6,688 nt of DNA from an uncultured bacterium (GTDB taxonomy: Bacteria; Patescibacteriota; Patescibacteriia; Patescibacteriales; Patescibacteriaceae), in NCBI GenBank assembly GCA_937868555.1, contig CALMNI010000160.1:1-6688 (forward strand). The letters run 5' to 3'. Of the stretch, positions 1 to 5,899 are shown piece after piece. Made by a program: the position numbers and the translations under genes. Position 1 is the first letter of the stretch. Each line of letters begins with the position of its first letter. Below the pieces are notes generated by a model. That model was not told where the DNA came from. It ran no database searches and saw only the letters and a list, made by a program, of their open reading frames with translations.

Positions 1-1
1 G

Positions 2-70
2 AATCTTACAACGGTAATCCCGAGTCCTTTTAAGGATCAAGATTTAAATAATTTTTTAGAAAGTAAATAA
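2..70 (+). CDS. 3' end of an upstream gene, product unknown (partial)
   Basis: Reading from base 2, 22 codons stay open and end in a double stop TAATAA (68-73). The other two forward frames are closed within the first 33 bases. The visible tail (NLTTVIPSPFKDQDLNNFLE plus two residues) is polar and matches no family I recognise. Its stop lies 11 bases before the proposed start of the next gene, which would suit co-transcription. The piece is short enough that an open frame could occur by chance, so this is tentative. Confidence 0.35.
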   Translation, partial: NLTTVIPSPFKDQDLNNFLESK

Positions 71-80
71 TAAACTTTCT
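58..80 (+). repeat. 7-bp perfect inverted repeat before the nucleotidyltransferase gene
   Basis: AGAAAGT (58-64) and ACTTTCT (74-80) are exact reverse complements separated by 9 bases. They put the upstream gene's stop codon in the loop and end just before the proposed ATT start at 82. No T-run follows on the + strand, so it does not look like a terminator for rightward transcription. The stem is AT-rich, weak, and may be chance. Confidence 0.3.
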
Positions 81-81
81 T

Positions 82-507
82 ATTGAACTAGAAAATTTAA
101 AAAAGCTCAATCTCCCCAAGGGAGCTTTTGTTGTCGTTGGCTCGGCCCCCTTGTCAGTCCGCCAGATTCGCGATTCCGAAGATCTTGATGTCATCGTTAC
201 CCAAGCGCTATGGGATGATCTAAAAAATAAATTCCCTACCGGAGTTAATGATTGGGGAATTGAAAATTTATATGTGGGCAGCAATATAGAAATTTTGAAT
301 CCCGAGCAGTCCATATTCGGAAATTCAAAAGTTGTTCCCTTTGAAGAAATATTTTCTCAAGCCGATGACTTTGAGGGAATATTGTTTATGAATTTAGAGC
401 ATCTGCGTAAAATAAAAATTGATTTAGGCCGTCCTAAGGATTTAGAAGATATAACGCTGATTGACGCTTTCAGAAATGCCACAGCTGTTGATAACCAGGC
501 AAAATAA
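82..507 (+). CDS. Minimal nucleotidyltransferase-fold protein, start codon uncertain
   Basis: The protein carries the nucleotidyltransferase signature hG[GS]x(9-13)Dh[DE]h as VVGS...DLDV. Counting from base 82, Gly20-Ser21 are followed by the metal-binding pair Asp34 and Asp36. A later GRPKDLED segment followed by an Ile/Leu-rich helix resembles the C-terminal part of small stand-alone nucleotidyltransferase-like proteins. The substrate cannot be told. The first ordinary start is TTG at 151, but it lies inside the signature, after the Gly-Ser, and would delete the first beta strand. The frame is open back to base 67 and the protein-like sequence continues upstream (ELENLKKLNLPKG). In that stretch only ATA (67, 70) and ATT (82) could start. 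I chose ATT 82, giving 141 residues. There is no Shine-Dalgarno sequence. The family call is fairly firm; the start is not. Confidence 0.72.
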   Translation: MELENLKKLNLPKGAFVVVGSAPLSVRQIRDSEDLDVIVTQALWDDLKNKFPTGVNDWGIENLYVGSNIEILNPEQSIFGNSKVVPFEEIFSQADDFEGILFMNLEHLRKIKIDLGRPKDLEDITLIDAFRNATAVDNQAK

Positions 508-518
508 ATATAAATATC

Positions 519-549
519 AAAAAAACTCCTTATTTTAGGGGCTTTTTTT
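519..549 (+). terminator. Rho-independent terminator after the nucleotidyltransferase gene
   Basis: A stem CTCC (526-529) pairs with GGGG (538-541), with one G-T wobble, around an 8-base loop. After an A-C mismatch (525/542) it continues as an A-run (519-525) opposite a T-run of seven (543-549). It lies 11 bases after the TAA stop at 505-507. The matching A-run could give some function in the reverse direction too, but no convergent gene is seen. Confidence 0.75.
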
Positions 550-550
550 A

Positions 551-580
551 TTGCCGGGTATAGCATTTTTCTGTTATAAT
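551..580 (+). promoter_or_regulatory. Extended -10 promoter driving the fibre gene (near-leaderless)
   Basis: A perfect TATAAT (575-580) is preceded by TGT (572-574), forming an extended -10. A partial -35, TTGCCG (551-556), lies 18 bases upstream. Transcription would begin at about 586-588, only 2-4 bases before the ATG at 590. The mRNA would then be leaderless or nearly so, which fits the absence of a Shine-Dalgarno site. The promoter begins directly after the T-run of the preceding terminator. Confidence 0.75.
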
Positions 581-589
581 ATAAGTAAC

Positions 590-3500
590 ATGTATACCTG
601 TTTGCAACAAAAACCTAGACACTGGCTCTTGGCCTTTGTTTTGCTGTGGTTGGCTATTCTTAGTCCTGTTTTTGTTGCGCGCGCTGTATGGGACGGACAG
701 TATTATGACCCGGGTGAAACCCTCAACCCTGAATGTGCCCCGACTGATGTAAATTGCGATGTTAATCCCGTGACTAATGCAGCCCATGGCGGCACTGGTT
801 TAAGCTCGTATGCGGCTGGCGATTTACTCTACGCTGCCTCATCATCAACGTTGGGGAAATTAGCGCTGGGGGTTGACGGCAAGGTTTTAAAAGTTGTCGG
901 CGGAGTTTTAGCCTGGGCTGACGACAGCACCGGTACTGCTTTTACTGCCGACGGCAGCGGTATTGAATTATCGGGCTCGACTTTCGGTCTTGAACTTGAT
1001 GGAACAACATTAACTAAATCCGCTTCCGGTTTACGGGTGTCGGCAAGCTATGCCGGACAAAATACCATCACTACACTTGGGACAATTACAACCGGTACCT
1101 GGAATGGAACAGCTATTGGGGATGCATATCTGACAAAAAACGGTGATTGGATTGGCACCTTGGATGGAGTTGAAGGCGCTGCTTTCTTGGCTCGCGCTAA
1201 CCATACCGGCACGCAAACCGCTAGCACTATTTCCGATTTCAGTACTGCCGTTGCTTCTCTCCTTTCAACCGGTAATGGTTTAGTTGTTAATGGCACGTCA
1301 TTTGGTTTAGTGCTTGATGGCAATACATTAACTAAGTCGATTGATGGACTGCGTGTTTCTTCTGCCTATACAACAAATTGGGACGCTGCTTTCTCATGGG
1401 GAGACCATGCGAGCGCTGGTTATGCAAAATTACTTGGGCAGGCTGGTGGACAAACACTGATAGGGGGAACAGCTTCCGGACAGACTCTTACCCTTCAGTC
1501 AACGAGTAACGCAACAAAGGGTAAAATACTTTTTGGTACCTCTGGCTATGATGAAGTAAATAATCGTTTAGGTATAGGAACTGCAACGCCTTTAGCAGCT
1601 TCCGATGTGAGAAGTGCCATAACTGATTTCAATGTAATGAAGACAGTCCAGGCAATTCACTCTGCTAATCAAGGACCATATATTGCATCGTTTTTTAACG
1701 ACACCTTCAGTACAACAAATCCTGTTATGGCGTACTACGGCTTTGATAATGGAAATTTTAGTTTGGGAACTTTTAGTGGCAAGTTATTTTTTGGTGCAGG
1801 CGGTACTTATAGCGGCGGTTCAACAACGAGAATGACTATTGATAACACGACCGGAAGTATTGGTATTGGGACAATTACGCCGACTGAGACTTTTCAGATT
1901 GCAGATTCTCGAACATCGCCCAATTCAACTGGAATGTATTTACAAAAAAATGGTGCTGTTTCTTCGGGAGTCAGCTACGGACTTAATATTGATACAACTG
2001 GTGCTAGTCTTAGTAACATAGGTGCTTACATTTCTGCTCGAGGAGCTACGAATAATCGAAGTATTTGGGTACCTTCAAACAATACTGCCGGTTCTACAAA
2101 TTATGCCTTATACATTGAATCGGCTGCCCAGAATTATTTCGCAGGTAATGTTGGAATCGGTACGATTACATCGACACATAAACTTGATATTACGGGCGGA
2201 TCACTGGCCAGTGTGCAGCGGGCAATTTCAGTAACAGGAACCTTGAGCAGTACGGCTGCTCGGCAAGCGGGAATCCAAGGTGCCTTTACGACCTCCGCAG
2301 GAAATACTAATGAGAATGATGGTATTTTTGTGCAATTACTGCCTGGGAACGTTTCTTCTGCTTTTAATATTGCTGGTATGTTTGCCAATACGGTCGCTGG
2401 AACGGGAACAAGCGTTATTGGCGGTACAGCTAACTATGGTGCTTATGGGGATGTCAATTCAACAACGGCCGGGACTAATATCGGAGTGTATGGACAGTCA
2501 GCCGGGGGAAATGTAAGCATTGGCACAAGCGGGAATTCCGTCGTGGCTAAAGACTCAGCAACTAATATTGGCGTCTTGGGGCTTGGTAAGAATACCGGTA
2601 CATCAGGAATACAGCTTGGTGGATATTTCGGTTTATCAAGTTCAGCTCCAACTTTCGCGAGCGGAGCTCTTATGGCTGATAATAGTTCGACAACATCTCC
2701 AATTTTTGTTGCCCGCGATAACGGCAGTGAAGTTTTTCGTATCGACGACGGGGGCAAGGTGGGCATAGGTATTACGCCAACTCAGTCTCTTGAAACAACC
2801 GGCAGTATTATCGGCGGACAGGGTTTTTCGATGGGTAAGGGTTTGGCCAATACTTCTTTAGGTTTCGGCTTCGGAAGAAATTTTACTACCGGTTCGATGT
2901 TTGATTCCAACCGTTATGGATTTCAGTTTACGAGGGCTGGTAATGCTGATAGGCTTGATCTTGAAGTATATAATGGATCAGGAACGCTTATTACTGGGAA
3001 TGCTATTTCGGTTGATTCAGTCGGTAATTTTGGCGTTGGTACAAATTCTCCAGGTAGCTACAAGCAGCGAGTATTAGCTACTCGCCAGGGTAGTTCTGGC
3101 GATCTTGCCATTGTATCTCTGGAAAACGCCGGTACCAGTTCAGCGGACGTTCTAACGCTTAAGCAAACTGGGGAAGCTGGATCGGCAGAGTCTCAGTTTG
3201 TTACATTTTATACGAACGCTGGACTTATAGGCAGTATTGCCAGCAATGGTTCGGGAGTAACTTCGTATAATACAACTTCTGACCGGCGTTTAAAAGACAG
3301 TATTGCTGAAACGGAATACGGCATCGATGATGTATTAAAAATTCCGGTACGTCAATATACCATGCGCCAAGATCCCAAAGGCATTAAGCAAACTGGATTT
3401 ATTGCCCAGGAGTTGGCCGCGATTTACCCCGACGCAGTTTCTGCTAATGGCGATGACGGTATTAGCCCCCTTGATGGTAAAACGCCTTGGAGCATTGATT

Positions 3501-3889
3501 ATGGTCGTTTAACTCCTTTGCTTGTAAAATCTATTCAGGATCAGCAAGTATTGCTTGGAGATATTACTAATGTTGAAGGTCTAGAATTTTCTGCTTCCGA
3601 AACTCGTAATGAAAGCCCGCTCAATGCTTTTGACTATATGTCCGCAAAATTAGAGCAGGCTTGGCGGCCTTTGCGTAATATTGCCGCTTTACGCATGACA
3701 GCCATTCGCGGTTATTTCGACGAGATGTTTGTGAGAAAATCACATCAAGAAGAAATTTGCGTAGGTACTGATGGAAATGAAACATGTCTTAATAAAGCAC
3801 AGCTAGATTCCTTACTCTTACATAAGCCATCGCCAAATCCTGCCCCGGAAAATAATGTAGTTGAAGAAGCAGTACCTTCTGAAAACTAA
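590..3889 (+). CDS. Exported trimeric-fibre-like surface protein with C-terminal S74 self-cleaving chaperone domain
   Basis: The protein has 1,099 residues from ATG 590. The frame is open further up (TTG 551), but that lies in the promoter. Residues 1-32 are a Sec signal peptide: basic n-region, hydrophobic core 12-29, and ARA before the cut at about 32/33. A short two-cysteine module follows (Cys49, Cys56), then a GGTG-type stretch (64-112). Next come phage-tail-fibre-like segments with a duplicated 33-residue unit and an ITTLGTITTGTWNGT motif near 160. The middle has five spaced G[IV]G repeats (328, 425, 522, 725, 815), as in beta-rich fibres. Residues 897-986 match the Peptidase_S74 intramolecular chaperone of phage endosialidase tailspikes, with SDRRLK and GFIAQE motifs. 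The tail (1040-1076) holds another cysteine pair. There are no phage genes around it, so I infer a cell-surface fibre, probably for adhesion. Family architecture is firm; the ligand is unknown. Confidence 0.88.
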   Translation: MYTCLQQKPRHWLLAFVLLWLAILSPVFVARAVWDGQYYDPGETLNPECAPTDVNCDVNPVTNAAHGGTGLSSYAAGDLLYAASSSTLGKLALGVDGKVLKVVGGVLAWADDSTGTAFTADGSGIELSGSTFGLELDGTTLTKSASGLRVSASYAGQNTITTLGTITTGTWNGTAIGDAYLTKNGDWIGTLDGVEGAAFLARANHTGTQTASTISDFSTAVASLLSTGNGLVVNGTSFGLVLDGNTLTKSIDGLRVSSAYTTNWDAAFSWGDHASAGYAKLLGQAGGQTLIGGTASGQTLTLQSTSNATKGKILFGTSGYDEVNNRLGIGTATPLAASDVRSAITDFNVMKTVQAIHSANQGPYIASFFNDTFSTTNPVMAYYGFDNGNFSLGTFSGKLFFGAGGTYSGGSTTRMTIDNTTGSIGIGTITPTETFQIADSRTSPNSTGMYLQKNGAVSSGVSYGLNIDTTGASLSNIGAYISARGATNNRSIWVPSNNTAGSTNYALYIESAAQNYFAGNVGIGTITSTHKLDITGGSLASVQRAISVTGTLSSTAARQAGIQGAFTTSAGNTNENDGIFVQLLPGNVSSAFNIAGMFANTVAGTGTSVIGGTANYGAYGDVNSTTAGTNIGVYGQSAGGNVSIGTSGNSVVAKDSATNIGVLGLGKNTGTSGIQLGGYFGLSSSAPTFASGALMADNSSTTSPIFVARDNGSEVFRIDDGGKVGIGITPTQSLETTGSIIGGQGFSMGKGLANTSLGFGFGRNFTTGSMFDSNRYGFQFTRAGNADRLDLEVYNGSGTLITGNAISVDSVGNFGVGTNSPGSYKQRVLATRQGSSGDLAIVSLENAGTSSADVLTLKQTGEAGSAESQFVTFYTNAGLIGSIASNGSGVTSYNTTSDRRLKDSIAETEYGIDDVLKIPVRQYTMRQDPKGIKQTGFIAQELAAIYPDAVSANGDDGISPLDGKTPWSIDYGRLTPLLVKSIQDQQVLLGDITNVEGLEFSASETRNESPLNAFDYMSAKLEQAWRPLRNIAALRMTAIRGYFDEMFVRKSHQEEICVGTDGNETCLNKAQLDSLLLHKPSPNPAPENNVVEEAVPSEN
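953..1369 (+). repeat. Duplicated 33-residue unit in the fibre shaft (953-1051 and 1271-1369)
   Basis: Residues 122-154 and 228-260 of the fibre align without gaps, with 20 of 33 identical by my count. The shared core is FGL.LDG.TLTKS..GLRVS. The DNA has diverged more, though an 11-base block ACATTAACTAA is common to both. The copies are separated by 73 residues containing the TTGTWNGT and HTGTQ motifs. This fits modular growth of a fibre shaft. Confidence 0.85.
1571..3052 (+). repeat. Five spaced GIGT-type motifs in the fibre
   Basis: Motifs of the form G[IV]G[TI]xx[PS] begin at bases 1571 (GIGTATP), 1862 (GIGTITP), 2153 (GIGTITS), 2762 (GIGITPT) and 3032 (GVGTNSP). The first three are spaced exactly 291 bases (97 residues) apart. 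Each of the last four is preceded by a G[SNK][VIF] residue pattern; the first follows NNRL. Such motifs recur in bacterial and phage fibre proteins ending in S74 domains, where they probably mark successive beta-rich shaft modules. Confidence 0.8.
3278..3547 (+). other. S74 intramolecular chaperone domain with predicted autocleavage site
   Basis: This encodes fibre residues 897-986. It starts with SDRRLK, in which Ser897 and Lys902 are five residues apart, the same spacing as the Ser911/Lys916 dyad of phage K1F endosialidase. In that family the chain is cut just before the serine after trimer folding. The GFIAQE motif (936-941) and the closing helix (about 975-990, LLVKSIQDQQ) are also typical. 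Cleavage here is inferred. Confidence 0.85.
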
Positions 3890-3943
3890 AATCTTTACTA
3901 GACAAAGAATCCCTGCAATAATTACTGTATCTATATTAACCCT

Positions 3944-4612
3944 ATGATTTTTATGAAAAAATTTAATGCTAATCGAGTAATGGTCATTTCCTTGGCAGTC
4001 GTTGCCGTTATCGCCATAGCCGGAGCAGCTTATTTTTATCGCCAGTATTCTTTTTTGAAAACAAACCCGCAAGCCGCCTCCGAGGAAGAGGTTCAAGGAC
4101 TTATTAAAGAAATTGGCGAATTTATGCAATTGCCTAATGATGAGACTCCATCGTTGGCGACAATCCTTGATAAAGAAAAGATTAAAGATCAGCCATTTTT
4201 TAAGAATGCTGAAAATGGCGATAAATTATTGGCCTACACTAAAGATATGAAGGCGATCCTCTATCGTCCAAGCGCTAAAAAGATCATTGAAGTTGCCCCG
4301 TTGAATATTAACCAGTCGGCAGCACAACAAAATGCCAATACATTGAAGATCGCTTATTACAACGGTTCTAGCGAAGCGGGTAAAGCGGCCGAAACTGAAA
4401 AAAAGGTTCGTGCTCAATATGCAGACTATAGCACCGTAGAAGTGAAAGACGCGGCTAAGAAAGACTATGAGAGCAATCTCGTTATTGATATTTCTGGAGC
4501 GCATGCGAGCGAAGCAGCCGCCTTGGCTGCTCTTATCGGCGGGAGTGTGAGCGAATTTCCTAAGGATGAAATTAAACCGGCCGCTGACATTTTAATTATT
4601 TCGGGTAAATAA
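3944..4612 (+). CDS. Single-pass membrane protein with LytR_C-like extracytoplasmic domain
   Basis: The protein has 222 residues. A short basic N-terminus (MKKFNANR) is followed by one hydrophobic membrane segment at about 11-29 and no clear signal-peptidase site. It is therefore probably anchored with its bulk outside. Residues 42-120 form a charged region with KNAENGDKLLAYTKDMKAIL and YRPSAKKIIEV segments. I recall this type of sequence from many Patescibacteria proteins placed before a LytR C-terminal domain. Residues 134-222 have the LytR_C pattern: a LKIAYYNGS strand-turn, a helix, a VEVKDA strand, a LVIDISG strand and a final ADILIISGK strand. LytR_C function is not established; a cell-envelope role is inferred. 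Start ATG 3944 has no Shine-Dalgarno site, and ATG 3953 is equally possible. It lies 54 bases after the fibre gene without a terminator and overlaps the next gene by one base. Confidence 0.72.
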   Translation: MIFMKKFNANRVMVISLAVVAVIAIAGAAYFYRQYSFLKTNPQAASEEEVQGLIKEIGEFMQLPNDETPSLATILDKEKIKDQPFFKNAENGDKLLAYTKDMKAILYRPSAKKIIEVAPLNINQSAAQQNANTLKIAYYNGSSEAGKAAETEKKVRAQYADYSTVEVKDAAKKDYESNLVIDISGAHASEAAALAALIGGSVSEFPKDEIKPAADILIISGK

Positions 4613-5820
4613 TGAAATTTGGTATTTTTTTAAAGACGGCCTTAGTTTTTATAATAATTGCTTGGGCTGTCCCGGTAGTAGCATCAACATCGGTTGGAAC
4701 AATTTCCCCACCATCGACGTATGTTTGGGGAAATAAAATCGGCTGGATTGACCTCAGTCCTAGCCAAGGCGGACTTATTGTAAGTGACTCGCTTGTCAGC
4801 GGGTATGCGTGGAATAGCACCTACGGTTGGATAAACTTCAGTCCCAGTAACTCGGGTCAGGGTGTTGTTAATAATGCCGAAGGAGTATTGAGCGGTTTTG
4901 CCTGGATTTCCGGGCGCGGCTGGCTGAATATGTCCGGCGTAACAATTGATAGTAATGGACGTTTTCACGGCCTTGCCGGCACAAGCGATAGCAGCATTGG
5001 CCAAGTGTCTTTTGATTGCGATCACTGCTCTATTTCTACTGATTGGCGTCCGGCTTCAGTGCGCCAAGTACAAAATTCAGGCGGCGGAGGTTTTGTCCCC
5101 AGCCCGCCTCCCAGTTCAACAGAGAATCCTCCTGTCACCGCTATTCCAGATGAAACAGTTCCTGTTATTATCCCATCCGAAGAAGTTAGGCCTTTTCTTC
5201 CCGAAAAAGAAATAGATACTAAGGAGAATGAAGATCTTAAACCCATCCAGCATCCTAAAGCACCGCCAGGTAGCAAGGAAAGCATAAATCGCCCGTTAAT
5301 CCTAGGGCCCAATGAATTAGGAACGCTTATACGAGACGTAGGCGGATCAGGAAAAATAAAGATTAATGTTTTTCCCGGGAGCGCCGAAGTAGGTTTTACC
5401 ACTGATGTAAAGCCAGTAACTATTGATTTGCATTCATATAATCCATCAATACGACCAATCGGTGATTTTTTTTATGAAGTGAGCGCTTTTGATCTTCATG
5501 GCAAAGCCTTGCCATCGTTTAACGCTCCCTTGAAAATAAGTTTGCCATTGCCGAAGGGCCTTGCGGAAGGGGATGATGTGGGTGTTTATAGATTTGATGC
5601 CAGTGATAGTTCATGGAATCGTATTAGCCCCGTGGTTGTAAGCTCCGGAGCAGCGACTTTTTATTCGAGCGAACTCGGCCGTTTTGCTATTTTAAATGAC
5701 CCTAAAGATTCAGATCGCATTATTCCTCAAACGTTCCCTTTGAAGGATTTTATTCCTTTGGGAATTGCTGCCTTTAGCTTAGGCGGTGCTTTCTACGTTT
5801 TTAAATTTTTTAAATATTAG
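4612..5820 (+). CDS. Secreted, C-terminally anchored protein with tryptophan-rich GW[IL] repeats
   Basis: The protein has 402 residues. Its ATG shares one base with the preceding stop (TAATG), implying translational coupling; no Shine-Dalgarno site is seen. A signal peptide spans 1-24 (VVA before Ser25). Residues 37-120 hold three repeats of the form [YF]xW...GW[IL][DN], and a degenerate fourth leads to a CDHC pair (136, 139) and STDWRP. I know this layout from Patescibacteria surface proteins; its function is unknown. Residues 156-228 are a linker rich in Pro, Ser and Glu. Residues 229-362 look like a beta-sandwich region ending in GRFAIL, somewhat like ZU5-type domains near membrane anchors. 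The end has IPQTF (371-375), a hydrophobic segment (about 380-396) and a basic tail KFFKY. It is probably held in the membrane with its bulk outside the cell. Partners may be the two preceding gene products. Confidence 0.75.
   Translation: MKFGIFLKTALVFIIIAWAVPVVASTSVGTISPPSTYVWGNKIGWIDLSPSQGGLIVSDSLVSGYAWNSTYGWINFSPSNSGQGVVNNAEGVLSGFAWISGRGWLNMSGVTIDSNGRFHGLAGTSDSSIGQVSFDCDHCSISTDWRPASVRQVQNSGGGGFVPSPPPSSTENPPVTAIPDETVPVIIPSEEVRPFLPEKEIDTKENEDLKPIQHPKAPPGSKESINRPLILGPNELGTLIRDVGGSGKIKINVFPGSAEVGFTTDVKPVTIDLHSYNPSIRPIGDFFYEVSAFDLHGKALPSFNAPLKISLPLPKGLAEGDDVGVYRFDASDSSWNRISPVVVSSGAATFYSSELGRFAILNDPKDSDRIIPQTFPLKDFIPLGIAAFSLGGAFYVFKFFKY
4720..4971 (+). repeat. Three tandem GW[IL] repeats
   Basis: Residues 37-64, 65-95 and 96-120 of the anchored protein each begin [YF]xW and carry GW[IL][DN] seven residues after the aromatic start. 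The repeat lengths are 28, 31 and 25 residues. The third diverges (GWLNMSG). Each repeat closes with SG or HG. The repeats are clear at protein level only; no long exact DNA repeat is present. Confidence 0.8.
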
Positions 5821-5845
5821 ACTTAGCTTTAAGTTTGCTTTTTTT
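5819..5845 (+). terminator. Weak terminator-like hairpin after the surface-protein genes
   Basis: AGACTTA (5819-5825) pairs with TAAGTTT (5830-5836), including one G-T wobble, around a GCTT loop. Two bases later comes a run of seven T (5839-5845). The stem has only one G-C pair, so stability is low. It overlaps the TAG stop at 5818-5820. Position and T-run support a terminator; the weak stem argues for leaky termination. Confidence 0.45.
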
Positions 5846-5889
5846 ATTATTTCGTGGTGAAGTGTAGAAAATAATAATAAATCAAAAAA

Positions 5890-5895
5890 AAGGAG
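5890..5895 (+). promoter_or_regulatory. Shine-Dalgarno site deciding the TTG start of the monophosphatase gene
   Basis: AAGGAG lies four bases before TTG 5900. It is the only clear ribosome binding site in the window and supports TTG over the next in-frame ATG at 5954. The spacing is slightly short. Confidence 0.65.
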
Positions 5896-5899
5896 TACT

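Noticed and set aside
25..36. Small hairpin TCCTT/AAGGA near the window start
   Set aside because: The five-bp stem has a two-base loop, which is too tight to fold, and lies inside a probable coding end.
551..589. Extension of the fibre gene to TTG 551
   Set aside because: The 13 extra codons overlap the -35 and extended -10 boxes and place polar and aromatic residues before a well-formed signal peptide. ATG 590 gives a standard signal peptide.
1048..1323. Long open frames on the - strand opposite the fibre gene (also near 2443-2766)
   Set aside because: They run antisense to clear coding sequence, lack recognisable motifs and start signals, and are explained by the fibre gene's codon pattern.
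590..3889. Prophage tail fibre as the origin of the fibre gene
   Set aside because: The S74 domain suggests phage, but the Sec signal peptide, the cysteine modules and the non-phage neighbours favour a host surface protein. Sequence outside the window could still change this.
3932..3943. TATATT as a separate promoter for the LytR_C-like gene
   Set aside because: It is a reasonable -10 match six bases before ATG 3944, but no -35 or TGn extension is seen and the region is AT-rich. Read-through from the fibre gene explains expression.
4946..5402. Open frames overlapping the linker of the GW-repeat gene on both strands
   Set aside because: The Pro/Ser/Glu-rich linker gives few stops in other frames. 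The translations are low-complexity and match nothing recognisable.
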